The notes beneath the pieces were generated by a model. The model made no database searches. It worked only from the letters and a program-made list of their open reading frames with translations, and was not told where the DNA came from. A DNA stretch of 64,000 nt from Rhizoclosmatium globosum (taxonomy: Eukaryota > Chytridiomycota > Chytridiomycetes > Chytridiales > Chytriomycetaceae): NCBI GenBank assembly GCA_002104985.1, contig MCGO01000052.1, forward strand, positions 186,001-250,000, in the 5' to 3' direction. This document shows, piece by piece, positions 1 to 12,381 of the stretch. The number at the start of each line of letters is the position of its first letter. Position 1 is the first letter of the stretch. The position numbers and the translations under genes are program-made.

Positions 1-554
1 GAAGTTGAGGAGGGGGATGCAGAAGGGGGAATAGAAGATGAGGAAGGAGAAGATGGCAGGGCAGCAACAGAGGATCGTTGAGCCAAAGAGGGAATGCGAG
101 ATTGGGGCGATGCAGGCGGAGTTCCAAGTTGGGTAGTGGTATTAGATTGGGGTGATGGTGCCGAGGCCGAGAGACTACGTCGTCTCAGGGAAGCACTGGA
201 TGGACTTCTCGAAGTTGAAGTTGCGGTGGTTTGATTGGCAGTGGCAGTTGGAGTTGAGGACTGGCGCTTTGTCCTTTGATCATTTGAAGGTGGTTTGTCG
301 CTGCGATCCGTGTGAAGGGGACAGAATCGTTCAAAGGGAGTGAATGCAAAGCCGGGCTTGTTGCTCTTTCGTTCGTCCTAGGGTGGGTGTTAAGTAGGTT
401 GAACAACTTAAGAGGTACTTACGACTAGCTGGTACGACTGCCACTCTCTTGGATGGATGACCCTTCCATCGGGACCAGTAACAGGATTCGGTTTCTGAAC
501 CTGGTTTGGATTGCGCTTGCGTTGACAGGCCGGACAGTTGTCCCTTGGTGGCAT
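1..554 (-). CDS. Unknown Ser/Thr/Pro-rich protein, 5' part only
   Basis: I do not recognise this protein. The model starts at the ATG at 554 (MPPRDNCPACQRKRN...). Exon 1 is 423-554 (44 codons) and ends at a GTAAGT donor. A 45-nt intron (378-422) follows, and exon 2 runs from 377 out of the left edge. The N-terminus has a CPAC pair, and a CPLH motif follows about 65 residues later, which could together form a small zinc site. After that the sequence becomes Ser/Thr/Pro-rich and looks disordered. The start lies 52 bp from the divergent HGSNAT-like gene, so the two probably share a promoter. The product is truncated by the window, so domains further on are unknown. The exon-intron structure is seen directly; the zinc site is inference. 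Confidence 0.6.
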
Positions 555-606
555 TCTTTTGTGCTACTTGTTAGAGAAAACCAAGCAAAGTCAAAGCAGA
601 AAGAAG

Positions 607-2891
607 ATGGCTTCTTCGTACTCCACACAACAACAACCTACTACTACTACTACTACTACTCACACTCACACTCACACTCAGATGGACACGGATTCGGACA
701 CGGACTCTTCTGATGACTTCCGCAGTGCACACAGTGTGGCCAGTGTGGCCAGTGTGACACCATCAGACGAGTCCGAGAAAGAGAATGCAAACTCAGCTTC
801 ATCGCCGCGTTCGTTTGTCACGGCTCGCTCGTTTACGGCATCGTCCTCGTCTGGTGCTGCTTCCAATGCTTCCAATGCAGCGAACGCAGTCAAGAAGAAG
901 GTCTCGTTCTCGGCCGCCCTCGCATCCGCCTTTGCCCCTTCGCCAACACCCTCGAACATCCACTCAACGGCCAAGGACCTGCCCCTGCTTCAGTCGGATG
1001 CGGATCTGCCACCTGCGTTCAGGGCTCCGTTGGCAACCACGGCTACTTCACCTTCAACTTCAACTTCAGTCAACATCGAAGACTTTGATGCCGATGACGA
1101 CGACGACGACGATTCACTCTCAACTGTCACTGCCACAACTGTTGCAAACACTCGTGCAAACTCTATTCCCGTGCCACGCACTCTCTCCCTCTCCTCTTCC
1201 TCCACTTCCTCGCCACTTCTGCCGCCTCACTCTCCTTCTTCTACCTCTCTCAACAACTCCCCTCGCCCTCCAAGGCTAGCTTCTCTCGACATTTTTAGAG
1301 GCCTCGTCATTCTTGCTATGATCATTGCTAATTATCAGACTGCAAATGCATTTCCTATCCTCTTGCATCCTGCTTGGATTGGCCTCTCTCTTGCTGACCT
1401 CGTCTTTCCCTCTTTTCTCTTTATCATGGGTGTGGTATGTCATTTTGCGAATAGGGAATAAGAATGAGACGAGCGATATGAAGGGTTTGCCATATGGCTT
1501 TTTTGGAATGGTTCTTTTTCGAAGTAGACGATCGCGAGGAACGAGCGACCGTGGAATCAAAAAGCGAAGCTTTTGGGAATGTAGTCAATGGCTCTCGTGT
1601 GAGCGAAGCGAACGAGTTCTGTGCGAAGTAGAAGATCGCGAGGAACGAGCGACTGTAGAATCAAAAAGCAAAGCTTTTTGGAATGCAGACAAAAGTGAAC
1701 AATTAAAGTGGCGAGGCACTTACTGAAAACAGCGCGGCGAGGAGATTCTTTCTGAATGCAGACAACAAACACTTATACTCTATCAAATAATAGGCTATTC
1801 CGATATCCATGAAGAGTGGCAAAAAATCATACACATCCATAGCCACTCGATCCCTGAAACTGATTGTAATTGGACTCTTACTCAATGCACCTTTCTCAAC
1901 ACTAGAGACGTTCCGCTTTGCCGGCGTCCTTCAACGAACGGGCCTCGTCTTTTGGGTGGTTGCATCAGCATACAAAGCAATTCCATTCCCAAACATGTTC
2001 AACCTCTTTTTCCCTACATTCCTCCTCTCATTATGGGCTTTCGCAACCAAAGCGTTCCCACCTCTAGAAGGATCAACACCATTCCCCGACCTCCCTTCCT
2101 GTCCAACACATCGAGACACCAACTTTTCATACTTTGACCCGCCCCACTGCACAGCGCAGTCCTACTTTGACATGCTGGTATTGGGTGGACGTAACCACAC
2201 ATACCAACACCTCCCCTTCGACAATGAAGGCACACTCTCCACCCTGACATCCTGCATCACATGTATCGCCGGTGTTATTATCGGAACCTCCCTCCAACGC
2301 GCCGTTCAAACCGACTACAGCGACGGAACATGGCGATATCGCCAATCACTCCGCATGGCGGTCCAAGCCTTAACGTGTCTTGTGATTGGTGAACTCGTGT
2401 TTGGTCTCCTCCTCGGAATACCCGTCTCCAAAAACCTATGGACGCCGTCGTTTCTTGGGATTTGTCTCTTTTTCTCGATTGCGGGATTTGGATGGTGTTT
2501 TTGGGTTGTGGATGGACAGCCAAATGTGCAGAGTGTTGTTGTTGTGGGAGGTGTTGGGCGAAGGAGGATCGGGGTTCCTAGTGAACAGACGCGGTTGTTG
2601 CCTGGCGGTCGTGGAGGTGGTAGAAATGGGGTCAGTGGGAGGGAGTTGCCGCTTGTGTTCAATGTGTTGGCGAGTTGTGGACGGAATCCATTGTTTTTGT
2701 TTGTCTTGCATGAGCTTGTTGCGGCATTCTTGGGTTGGATTGGGTGGTATGAGCCGCTCTATGAGTGTTTGTTTGGATGGATTAGTGTGGATGGCGTTGG
2801 GTCTTTATTGTGGAGTTTGGCGTGGGGGCTGTTAGTGTATGCGCCAATTGGAGTGTATTTGGATCATATTCGATGGTACTGGCGAATGTGA
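607..2891 (+). CDS. HGSNAT-like multipass acyltransferase
   Basis: Probable membrane acetyltransferase of the heparan-alpha-glucosaminide N-acetyltransferase family (641 codons). Exon 1 is 607-1434 and exon 2 is 1794-2891. The first 215 or so residues are low-complexity Ser/Thr and acidic sequence (poly-Asp near 1093-1112). The family hallmark follows: LASLDIFRGLVILAMI, then a segment ending LFIMGV. The splice joins GV to AIPISMKSGK, which restores the family pattern, followed by a GLLLNAP segment and FAGVLQRTG. Several hydrophobic segments run to the C-terminus. The family moves acetyl groups from cytosolic acetyl-CoA across a membrane; the fungal substrate is unknown. The ATG at 607 is preferred over 538 because 538 lies inside the divergent neighbour. 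The intron, at 359 nt, is far longer than its neighbours and carries an internal repeat. Confidence 0.8.
1521..1685 (+). repeat. Direct repeat inside a long intron (two 61-nt copies)
   Basis: Copies at 1521-1581 and 1625-1685 differ at about five positions by eye. Both contain GATCGCGAGGAACGAGCGAC and end in a GAATG. Between them lies a GAGCGAAGCGAACGAG word. The repeat lies wholly within the 359-nt intron of the HGSNAT-like gene, while most other introns here are 44-77 nt. Confidence 0.8.
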
Positions 2892-2979
2892 GGGGAAGTG
2901 GACATATGTGGAATAATAGATGTATGCATCATTTACTTTGTCTACTTTTCTTTTTGTTTTTCATAGACAAGTTGAGAAG

Positions 2980-5900
2980 ATGGCAGAGAGCACGGCGGCC
3001 CTTGCGCAACTTCTTGTGCGTCTTGCTACGCAGAATGATAAGGCGGTTGAGCAGCAGCTTGATCAGCTCACGCATATGCACATGCATCACTATGGCCTTT
3101 TGGTGAGATCCAACTAATGAAGTAGTCACTGATAACTAATCCCCAAAGCCCAGCTTGTCGCAGCGGATGCAAGTGTTCCACACAGCGCCCGTCACTTGGC
3201 AGCTTTGTATCTCAAGAACGGAGTTGACAAACACTGGCGAAAGACTTCAAAAAGGTACGTTTGCCGTTTTACTTGTCATCAGCCACATCCTCCGCAAAAG
3301 ACAAGCTCTTTACAGTAGAGAGTTTAAATGCGATCAATTTGAGTGGATGGTGGTTCTGGTGTGGGATCTGTGTACTGAACAGCCTCCAATTTATAGCACC
3401 CTCCAACCTGACGAGAAGGCGGCGATTCGATCCTTTCTTTCTACTTTGGTTTGCGAAGAGTCTGCAAAGGTATCGTTGTAATTGGGTGTAATGAGTGTCG
3501 CTGATGACTGTACAGTTGGTTCGAGCATACGCTGAAGCATACTCAAAGATTGCGCAAATCGACTATCCTCATGACTGGTGCGTATTTTTACAGCCCATTC
3601 AAGTGTTTCTAACCGTTTATCTGTCGGGGTCATAAGGCCGGAAGCTATTCCTTCGTTATTGACCACAATTGAATCCACCTTCAACCCTGCGTCTCCATTC
3701 AATCAACCAGTTCTCCAGGCTCCTCATGATATTAATGCATTGAAAAGATTGCATCTCGCTCAGCAGCATTCCATCTACACTCTCCACCGTGTGATTAAGG
3801 GGCTGTATTCTGTGCGAACGTTACGCGTAAAGCATGTCTTGTATCAGGTACACTTCGTGATTCGTCATCTCAATATGATTGACTAACGCTTGCGTCTCGT
3901 AGATGGCTCCTCACATATTCCAAAACCTCTCCAACTTATTCTCATCCAACATCTCAATCTTCCTCGCCAACTTCCCCTCAACTGATCCAGCATCCACACT
4001 TACCGACCCATTCGTGATTGAGAAACTGGACGGAACGATCCAAATCGCGCGTTTGGCACTCAAGATCCTGCGACGCTTGATTGTGAATGGGTTCCCAGAA
4101 CGTGATGATATGGTTCGTGTTCCGGAAGGACTTGGAGACGGGAAAATGGTTGCTGCACCCAACTTTTATAAGCCTTTCGAGAAGGTGGAGGCTTGTGTCG
4201 AGTTGTTTTCGTCCTTGACGGGATGTTTGCAAAAGATGCTTCAGCTTCGTAAGTCCTTTTGTCTTTTGTTAACGTGTGTATAAACTGGTAGCGTTATAGG
4301 AACGGCAGTCAGCAGTGCACCTCAATTGAAGCCAATCTTTCAAGCAACTACAAAGATTTCCCTGACGATTGGAAAGCTATACACGGATTTACTCAACTCT
4401 CGCGCAGTTAATTTCGTTGCGGCTCGTGGAAGTCTGGATGTGATTCGGTTCTATTGGGGTTTGATTTCAAACGGGAGCAGTAGCGGAGCTCCTGACGCGA
4501 ATGGGAACCCTGATGACTTTGTCGAGAGGATTTTATTGCAAGGATTAGTTTTATTCAGAGGTGTCATCAAGAACTCGCAGTTTTCGTTGATGCCACGTGA
4601 GTTTAGCTATCATTCTGGGTTGGTTGGGTTCGCTTACCTATTATTTGCAGCTGATCGACACCCGCAAACGGATGACGCGATTCGTTTGATCACTGAACAG
4701 CTTTTAACTCCTGATTTCGTTAAAGTTGCCATGGAGACTCTCATTACCAAGTATCTGATCTTCAACCATGATGAATTGGAGCGATGGGATGAAGATCCAG
4801 AAGGGTTCATGGCTGATGAAGAGGCTGATCAGTGGGAGTTCAGCTTGAGGGTAGGCTTTTTTTATTGAGCCCAATTTTCTCTGGTTTCTGATATCCCATT
4901 CATTCCTAGATGTGTGGCCAAAAAGCTGTTATGGATTTGATGAGCAAGCACCGAGCTATTTTAGCTCCTGTCTTGGTTGAAATGCTTCAACAAGTAGCTG
5001 AATACGGCCCAGCTTCCAACTCCAACGCTATTCTTTTGAAAGATGCTGTATACTCTGCAGTTTCTTACTGCTCATGTAAGTCCGAACTCCCTCTTTACTT
5101 CAACTTATTTATACCTAAACCCCAACCAAATCAGACGATTTATACGATTACCTCGAATTTGATAACTGGTTTGAAACCCGCCTCCTACCTGAAAGTATCA
5201 CCCAACCAGGCCCCGACACGAACCCAATGTGGAAAATCATCCGCCGTCGCGTCACTATGCTCATAAGTTACTGGATCGCCGTCAAATCAGCTCCATCTAT
5301 GAGACCCCTATTTTACCGCCTCTTGATCCACCTCGCATCCCCAGCGAATGAACGTGATATGGTTGTTCGGTTGTCGGCAATTACTACGTTGCGTGTCGTT
5401 GTGGATGAAGGACTTTTGACGGATTCGGAGGTGTTTCAGCCGTTTGTTGAGTCGTGTGTCCAAGTGTTGGTTGAATTGGTTGTGGAGGCTGATGAGTTTG
5501 ATACAAAGGTGGGAGGATTGACTGCGTTGAAGGGGATTATCTATATGATGGGTCAGAAAGTAAGTTTTGTAGCCTCTGCTGCGTGTGATAAGTATTGACT
5601 GTTCTGTCGTAGATTGCCCCATTCGCTGGAAAGATTACTGAACAGCTTCCTCGACTTTGGGAATCTTCTTATGACCAAATAATGTTCCGAACCTCGATTC
5701 TCTTGGTTTTGTCGACTCTTGTGCAGGTAATATTATATTTAACCTGATTTTTAAAGTCTAAAAGTTTGTGTCAAAGGCTTTGAAAGAACAATCTGTAATG
5801 CTTCACCCACTCGTCCTTCCAGCTATCCAAGCAACACTACTTGGCAGCGACATGACTCAACAAATGCACTTTTTGGAAGACTCGATTGATCTTTGGGTTG

Positions 5901-6940
5901 CCACCCTCCAGAACAGTCCTTCATTAACTCCCGAGTTGGTCTCACTTTACCCTTGCTTGGCGGAATTGATTGAACTTGGATCCGCTGAACACTTGAAAGT
6001 CGTCTTGCGTCTGCTCGAAAGCTATTTCGTGCTTGACGCTGGAAACTTTGCCCAACACCCAGCGAGTCTTGTCCTCTTTACGAAACTTGCGAATTATCTC
6101 TCAGAACTGAAAATTGAAGCTTCAAAGCACATTGCGCGTGCAGTAACGTTGGTTCTTCGTGCGGGTTTACAGTCAAACAACTTGCAAGCTATGCAGCATC
6201 TCTTTGTTGAATCAAAGTTACTTGCAACACTTATCACTGAGATTCTTCAGAGTAGTCAGAAGGGAATTGTCGATCACGTTGTTGCAGATTTTACGACAGT
6301 CGTTTCACTGTTTATTGTGTGGGATGCTGGGTTCATCATCAACTATTTGCAAGAGTTTGGAATCATGGTTGCTGGGAAAGGGTCGAGTGTGTTGCCAGAG
6401 TGTTTGGATCAGTGGAATCGAGTTGAGTGTTTTGTCGTTTTATTGAAGGGAGGTATACCTGACCAGATATTGCTCCTAGGTTTACGACGCCATGACGTAT
6501 CCAAAACAAAGGAAAGCATTGGGAATGGCGATGGCAACACTTGTTTCAACAGCAAACACTGACGTTCTTGGAAAGGTGCAGGGAATCTTTGCCACCTTAT
6601 CTGGAGTCATGATGGAAGTACACGGAATGAGCAATGAAGAGTTGAGTGGATCTTGGTATTAATCTTGAAGAAGTACTCACATGTTTATAGTGCCCGCTTG
6701 CATTGGTGCGAATCTATTCGATCATCAACACATTCGTTGAGTGATGACGACGAAGAATCTCCTGACAGAAAACGACGGGCGCTTTTGGAGTCCCTGGATC
6801 CCATTGCCACAACCAGTCTAATTCCGTTCATCAAGGAGAAATTGAGTGCATGTGAATCCAGTATTGGAAGCCAACAGTGGAGCCTGTTGTTGCAGAGTGT
6901 AGATCAAGATGTAGCCAATGAGCTGTTCAAGTTACTCTGA
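2980..6940 (+). CDS. Importin-11 / Kap120-type nuclear transport receptor
   Basis: Importin-beta family karyopherin, about 1057 residues, which carries cargo through nuclear pores under Ran control. Fourteen exons fit in phase: 2980-3102, 3154-3254, 3397-3469, 3516-3577, 3637-3847, 3903-4248, 4300-4596, 4651-4850, 4910-5075, 5135-5559, 5613-5726, 5777-6421, 6480-6640, 6691-6940. Recognition rests on the N-terminal HLAALYLKNGVDKHWRK motif (importin-beta N domain), LALKILRRLIVNGF, and the segment around 5140-5280 with DNWFETRLLPE and WKIIRRRVTMLISYW, which matches the importin-11 group. The rest is HEAT-like helical repeats. Two of the last introns seem to use GTTGAG donors (6422 and 6641). Other donors would break the frame or leave implausibly short introns. 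It ends 82 bp from the convergent HPP gene. Confidence 0.85.
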
Positions 6941-7021
6941 GAAGTCTACTCTGGGGAGATGGAGATGCATTGATTAATTTGAATACAATTCATTGCATTT
7001 TTACTCAATGAGTTTGGAACT

Positions 7022-7681
7022 TTATTTGTTAGAAGATGAAAAAGAATATGAGTAACGCTGAATCCAAAACTTTGGATATCGTCTCGTTGAATCAAGGTTG
7101 TTAAACACAAGTGCGCACACAAGCATTGCCAAGACTCCAGTCAAAACAGGACGAAGTACAAAGCCATAGCCCAGATTCTGAATTTCTGACGATCCAGTGA
7201 TTGCAATGAGAGCGGTAGCGCCGCCAGGTGGATGAACAGTGTTGGTGAGTGCCATTATGGCGATGGAGAGTGCAACACCAAGAGGAGGCGCATAGGTTGA
7301 CTTGTAGGCCACTAATGCATCCACATTAAAGAGTTTTGAGATTGAGACGCCAATAACAGCTGAGAGAACATGTCCCCAGAGGACATTTGAAGGTTGAGAC
7401 AGAGGCGACTCGTGAGCATGGTAGAGGAGGACAGCGGAAGCTCCGATAGAGCCAATGAGGATTGATGATTCGTTAGAGAGGGGGCCATTGATAAAGTCGA
7501 GGCGTTGGTTAATCACATTCACAATGAGGATTGATAAGAAGGACACGACTGTGGACACGAATACTTGAGGAAGAGGTGGCTGGACGGGTCGATTGTCAGG
7601 ACTCGTTCGTGAAAGACCAGTCCACTTTGATGCATAGGCAACCAGCGGGTTCTTGGCTTTCGCAGTTGACACAGTGTCCAT
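7022..7681 (-). CDS. HPP-family integral membrane protein
   Basis: Intronless gene of 219 residues if translation begins at MDTVSTAKAK (7681). An upstream start at 7738 is possible but crowds the divergent HtrA gene. Four to five hydrophobic segments are visible: VFVSTVVSFLSILIVNV, SSILIGSIGASAVLLY, LSAVIGVSISKLF, VALSIAIMALT and a C-terminal one. The hallmark HPPGGATALIAI lies near residue 160 and names the family (conserved HPP). Members are four-helix membrane proteins; plant relatives have been tied to nitrite transport into plastids. The role in fungi is not known. It converges on the importin-11 gene and starts 58 bp from the divergent HtrA start. Confidence 0.8.
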   Translation of the reverse strand: MDTVSTAKAKNPLVAYASKWTGLSRTSPDNRPVQPPLPQVFVSTVVSFLSILIVNVINQRLDFINGPLSNESSILIGSIGASAVLLYHAHESPLSQPSNVLWGHVLSAVIGVSISKLFNVDALVAYKSTYAPPLGVALSIAIMALTNTVHPPGGATALIAITGSSEIQNLGYGFVLRPVLTGVLAMLVCALVFNNLDSTRRYPKFWIQRYSYSFSSSNK

Positions 7682-7739
7682 GGTGAAATGTCCTTGTTTC
7701 TGATGTTGTTTCGAAATCAAGAAAACCAAAACAAACAAA

Positions 7740-9312
7740 ATGTTTTGGCGTCAGCTTCCACTTCCACTTTCAAGAATCACCACGGCTTTTGTGCTTGGCG
7801 TCGGCGTCACCGTTTCAGCCACAAAATTAACAGGGTTCGAAACGCGGCGGCGGCAGTACTTCCAAAGTCAGATAATGCACTGCGATTCAACGGCGTCAAG
7901 TTGGTTCACTCTCCGGCCACAGCAAAGGCAGCCTCAGTCGCCCTATTCGTTTATTGCTGATGCCGCTGAAAAGGTGGCTGATTCGGTAGTGAACATTCTG
8001 CTTGAAACGGGTGTGTTTAGTAGTGTGTTGGGTTGGGTGTTTGGTATTCACTGACGTTCAATCAGATGTAAAGGACCTGTTCTCGTCAAAGACAGTTTGC
8101 TCGCGTGGCTCTGGTTTCTTTGTTTCCGCGGACGGAAAGATCCTCACAAATGCCCATGTCGTTGAAGATTGGACGGTGACGTCAAAGGTTCTCCTTCTGA
8201 CTCCTCTAAAATCAGCCAACCATTTCTCAATCCAATCAAACTACCAAAACAGATCATTATTACTCTCTCTGATGGCCGTGAATACCCTGGCAGGGTCCAC
8301 GCTGTTGACTTTCTCTCCGATCTTGCAATCATCCAAATCGAACCAAACAATCCTACAGACACTATGCCGATATGGAAACCTGTTCATCTTGGATCTAATA
8401 ATGAAATGCGTGCGGGTGATTGGGTGGTTTCTATCGGTAACCCTATGGGTCTTCAAAACACTGTCACTGCTGGTGTTATTTCCTCTTACCGCAGAAAGTC
8501 ACAAGAGCTAGGTAAGAATAGCGAGGGCAATCAAAAAGGCTTGAGAAATACTGCCTGACTTAGGAGTAAAACGAACTGAAGGACAAAGCATTCCATCTTC
8601 AGCACTAGATTTATATTCTAACGGTACTGAAATAGGCCGTAAAGACTCACGCGTCGAGTATTTACAGACAGATTGTGTCGTTCATACCGGGTCGTCTGGT
8701 GGTCCACTGATAAACCTTGATGGCCATGTTATTGGAATCAATACCATCCGAGCCGACTCCGAAGGAATTTCCTTTGCAATTAAAGTCAACCACTCTATCG
8801 ATATGATTCATCAGTTAATGACTACAGGTAAAATTACGCGTCCATGGTTTGGGTTTGGATTGGTACGTATTCCTTTCAAGCTTTCATTCAATACATACCC
8901 AACCTCCCATTCAGGTTTCGCTGAGTCCTTATGTATGGCAACAATTACGTTCGCAAACCCCGCAGCAACTCCTGCCTCAGACGGAAACGGGCGTTCTCAT
9001 AACATATGTAGAGCCAGACTCGCCAGCGTCTTTGGCGGGCTGTAAAGAAGGAGATGTGATTGTTGAAGTGAACGGTTCTTCCATTGGCTCTGCGTCAAAG
9101 GTTTGTTTTTTGAGGTTTTTGGTTCATCCAACTCTCGTTCAACTAAAGTCCTGCTCTTACCGCAGCTCTTGAAAACAATTGGGCTTCAAGTTGATCTTCC
9201 CATCAGCATCAAAGTCAAGCGAATTGTTCTGCAAGACCAGGAGTCAGGGCAATACCAACCAACAGACATTACATTAACTCTGCAACCTCAAGAATACGAT
9301 ACCTCAAAATAA
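7740..9312 (+). CDS. HtrA/Omi-type serine protease with PDZ domain
   Basis: About 423 residues from six exons: 7740-8010, 8066-8175, 8253-8511, 8564-8862, 8915-9100, 9166-9312. The N-terminus ([20 protein letters not shown]) is basic and then hydrophobic, fitting mitochondrial targeting plus an inner-membrane anchor as in HtrA2/Omi. The trypsin-like fold carries the triad: His in NAHVVEDW, Asp in [11 protein letters not shown], Ser in [13 protein letters not shown]. The usual GNSGGP is GSSGGP here, leaving the nucleophile intact. A single C-terminal PDZ domain follows ([21 protein letters not shown]). The likely role is quality control of misfolded proteins in the intermembrane space; the location is inferred. 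The stop lies 40 bp from the convergent CEP95-like gene. Confidence 0.88.
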
Positions 9313-9352
9313 ATTAAGCTTTATTCTGAAAAACGGCTTTATTTTATACGTT

Positions 9353-12310
9353 TCAGCGTACCTTGAACTTCAACTTCTTCATAACATTAACTGCTGCAGC
9401 CTTCTGCAATTCAAAGTCATTCTCATCCACCGTCAACTTTGTTTTGATTTTCGCAATATTTTCCCGGGCAACTGCTTTTTGCTCACGAACCAGTTTCCTC
9501 AGTTCCTATCAGTCAACTTTAGAAACACTTTCACCAAAATACACAAAAACATACCTCTGCATGTGCTTTGGACACCACTTCTTCCTCCCACTTTGCCCGC
9601 TTCAGTTCTTCCTCTAATAACCGGATTTGATCTCTTGCAAATGCTTCTTTTGCCTCTCGTTTCACACGGTCAGCCTCCTCTTGCGCTTTCCGCTTATCAC
9701 GGTCGAAACGAGATGTTTCACGAATGAGTTCACGTTGTGAGGATAAGTAAGTGTCGTACAGTGTTCGAGCGAGCTTATTTTTGTTTGTCAGGGAATGAAT
9801 CTTATTTGACAGAAACCCAATATCTTTACCTCAGCCTCACGCATCTTCCTTTTTCGTAGAATACCTTCTACTTCCTTTTCAGCATTTGCGAGACGTTGTT
9901 CCATGCGAACTACGCGTCGATTCTGTTCAGCAAGGGAAATCTTTGCTTGCCGTTGTGCCTCACGTTCTCGTTTTACGTGTTTCTAACATATATCATCAGA
10001 TGTCTCATCTAAATTATTGTACAAGCGGCTTACGGATTTGGCTTCTCGTTCCACTTCCTTTCTAAGGACCTGAATAGGTCGGATATCGCTGAAAGTGCTG
10101 ATTTCATTGTGCTAAATAAGTTGATAAGAAATAGAATCAAAGACTCGGAGAAGCATAAAATAATAAATACCATATTTCTCTTTCGTTGATGCAATCTAGA
10201 GTCCAAAGCTCGTCGTCGGTCACGAATCTGGCCGTTCCATGTTTTTGACAGTGTTGCTTTAGGTACCCCGTCGACGCACAGTTCGTCCTTGACGAGTTTT
10301 TCAAATGCCAGAAAGTTCTTTTCGGCGATAGAGATGGGTGGTTGTCCTGTGGAACCATCTCCAGAATATCCCCACTCGTCATCATCACTGCCTGATTCCT
10401 CACTCACGACAATTTCTCCTGTCCGTGAGAAATCAAAACTCAAATCGTTTCCTTCGATCTCAGAGGGAAGGTCGGATGCATCGATATCAGCACTGTGGAA
10501 ACTTCCTCCAGAGAAGGAGGTTTCTTGGTCTTGAGTTTGTTTGTTGATAGATGACGACGGCACACGATTATTGTGGGATGAAAAGACTTGTCTGACATTT
10601 TCATCTAGCGAATCCGTTTCCGCATCTATTCCTGACGGTGGAGAGACTTCGGAGATGTTGTATTCGGCGTCAACTTCTTCGTCATAGTCACTTTCTGAAT
10701 CCCGATTGTCTTCATCTGATTGCTTTTCGTCGTAAGTAGCCCCATCAACATAAACAGTTCTTCCAGAGTTTACACCGGCAAATTTGAAGAGCCCTTTTCC
10801 CTCCCACCATCTTCGGTCGCTTGTACTACTTGACGGCTTCTTTGCTTTCGCTACACTCTTCGTTCTTGGTTGACCACTGACTCCAATTCCAAACGGACTC
10901 TTTCGACCCGCCTTTTCGCGAGCAATTTCTTGTTTGACGACTTCATCCAGTGACTCTCGCACATATTGGGAGGCGTTGTTAGTTCTTGCAAGTGCTTCAT
11001 TGCGAGCTTGGAGGAGTCGTTGTTGGCGGAGTTTAAGAGCTCGAGTGTGTGGTGTATCTGATGATTGTATTTGGAGAGGTGCGAGAGTTACAGGAGGTGC
11101 AGGTTTAGCAGGTGTAGCGGTTGACGGCTGTTTTGAGAAAGAGTGTTAATGACAATCTGGCATTTTTGATGGCATCGGTGTCGCGCGGAGCCTTACCTGG
11201 AGATTGAATCGGATCGTAGAGTTTTTTGTAGTGGCGGCGGATGTCGATTTCGGAGCTTTCTGACTTTGTTTGGCATAGGTTTCAGCACGAGTTTTGGCAG
11301 TTCGGACAGTTGAGTCCAAATCCTTGTTGGCTTTCAATCTAGCTTGCGTCAAAAGATATCTCTCCACATCGTCTACGACTTCAAGAACACCGGATGTATT
11401 TTTGCCTGATCGAGACTCTGAAGGTAATGCGAAGGATGATGTTGTTGATGAAGAGGCAGTCGGTTGTTTCGATGCCTGCACGGGTTTCTTATCTGCTGTC
11501 ATTGAAGCTTTAGAAGTTGAAGCGGTATCTTTAACGGGAGCGCGTTGATTTGAACGCGGAATATCATTCTTGTTATTGGAGGTAGATGGTTTCAAGGACC
11601 CAGAGTATATTGTTGCAGGTAGAGGAACATTTTCCTGTGATTCCAAAACCATTGACGTCCCCGTTGTTGCCAATGACACGTGTTTTCGAGGTGAGAATGC
11701 AACAACAGGTTTCCGTTTCTGTTTACGAGAATAAGGCGAAGACTGGAGCAAAAGCCAAGTACCTTTGGTGAAGTTGGCGTCTCAGCGCGTTGTCGCTTTT
11801 CGCCAGTTGCAGCTGAGGAAGCCGATCTTGAAGCCGAGGTTGAAGAAAGGGCCTTGTCCAAGTCGCCAAAGAGAAGAAGCAGATTCGCAATGTCCGATTC
11901 GTGTCCGTCAACAACTTTTGAGGGTGAAATGTGGTTGAGGCTCGGCGACCCTTTTGTTGGTTTTTGGTAGACAGAGGTTAGTTTGTGGGTGGGTGGTTGT
12001 TTAAACGCACCCAAGACCGTCTCTTCAAAGGCGCGAAGAACCACGGAAACATTAGCCACCTTGTCGCTTCTTTCCACAGCATTTCTAGTGATTGAGTAGT
12101 ATAAGCAGGCATCCCTCCCTCGTGGCCTCATCGAAACAAATTACAAGTTACAAGTAGGTACCGTTTGATGCCGTCCAGCCGAACCCGAAGCAGCCCTTCA
12201 AACAACGCAACAAACAGCGACGACACACATTCGCCCAAGTTCTGAACTCGGACACGGACCCCAATTCGCCCAAGTAACTCGTTGGCAACGTGGACTGCTT
12301 CACTGCCCAT
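9353..12310 (-). CDS. CEP95-like (CCDC45) centrosomal protein
   Basis: About 850 residues. Minus-strand exons in coding order: 12310-12162, 12084-11763, 11718-11197, 11127-10171, 10111-10034, 9982-9830, 9773-9555, 9505-9353. The N-terminus ([19 protein letters not shown], then a [14 protein letters not shown] segment and [18 protein letters not shown]) resembles the CH-like domain of CEP95/CCDC45. The middle is acidic and disordered. The C-terminal 200 or so residues are a charged coiled coil ([37 protein letters not shown]). CEP95 is a centrosome or basal-body component, which fits a zoospore-forming fungus. The ATG at 12310 is the first real one; further upstream the frame runs into the neighbour. 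The head-to-head partner is CLUAP1/IFT38. The family call is from memory of the domain pattern and is moderate. Confidence 0.6.
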
Positions 12311-12381
12311 TCGAATACTCCCTCGTTTGGTTATTTCTTGACAAAAATTGTCACCACCTATCCTGTCTTCAAAGTCATCCA
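12311..12381. promoter_or_regulatory. Putative bidirectional promoter of a cilia/centrosome gene pair
   Basis: Only 71 bp separate the start codons of the CEP95-like gene (minus) and CLUAP1/IFT38 (plus), so transcription of both must be driven from here or from inside the coding regions. I see no clear RFX X-box. Confidence 0.5.

Noticed and set aside
538..606. Earlier ATG for the HGSNAT-like gene
   Set aside because: It would overlap the coding start of the divergent gene at 554; the ATG at 607 has a better context.
6453..6479. 27-nt intron in importin-11 with a GTATAC donor
   Set aside because: Too short and breaks the frame; the GTTGAG donor at 6422 keeps the family sequence in frame.
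9801..9829. 29-nt intron in the CEP95-like gene
   Set aside because: A later acceptor gives a 56-nt intron with a CTGAC branch-like site in the same frame.
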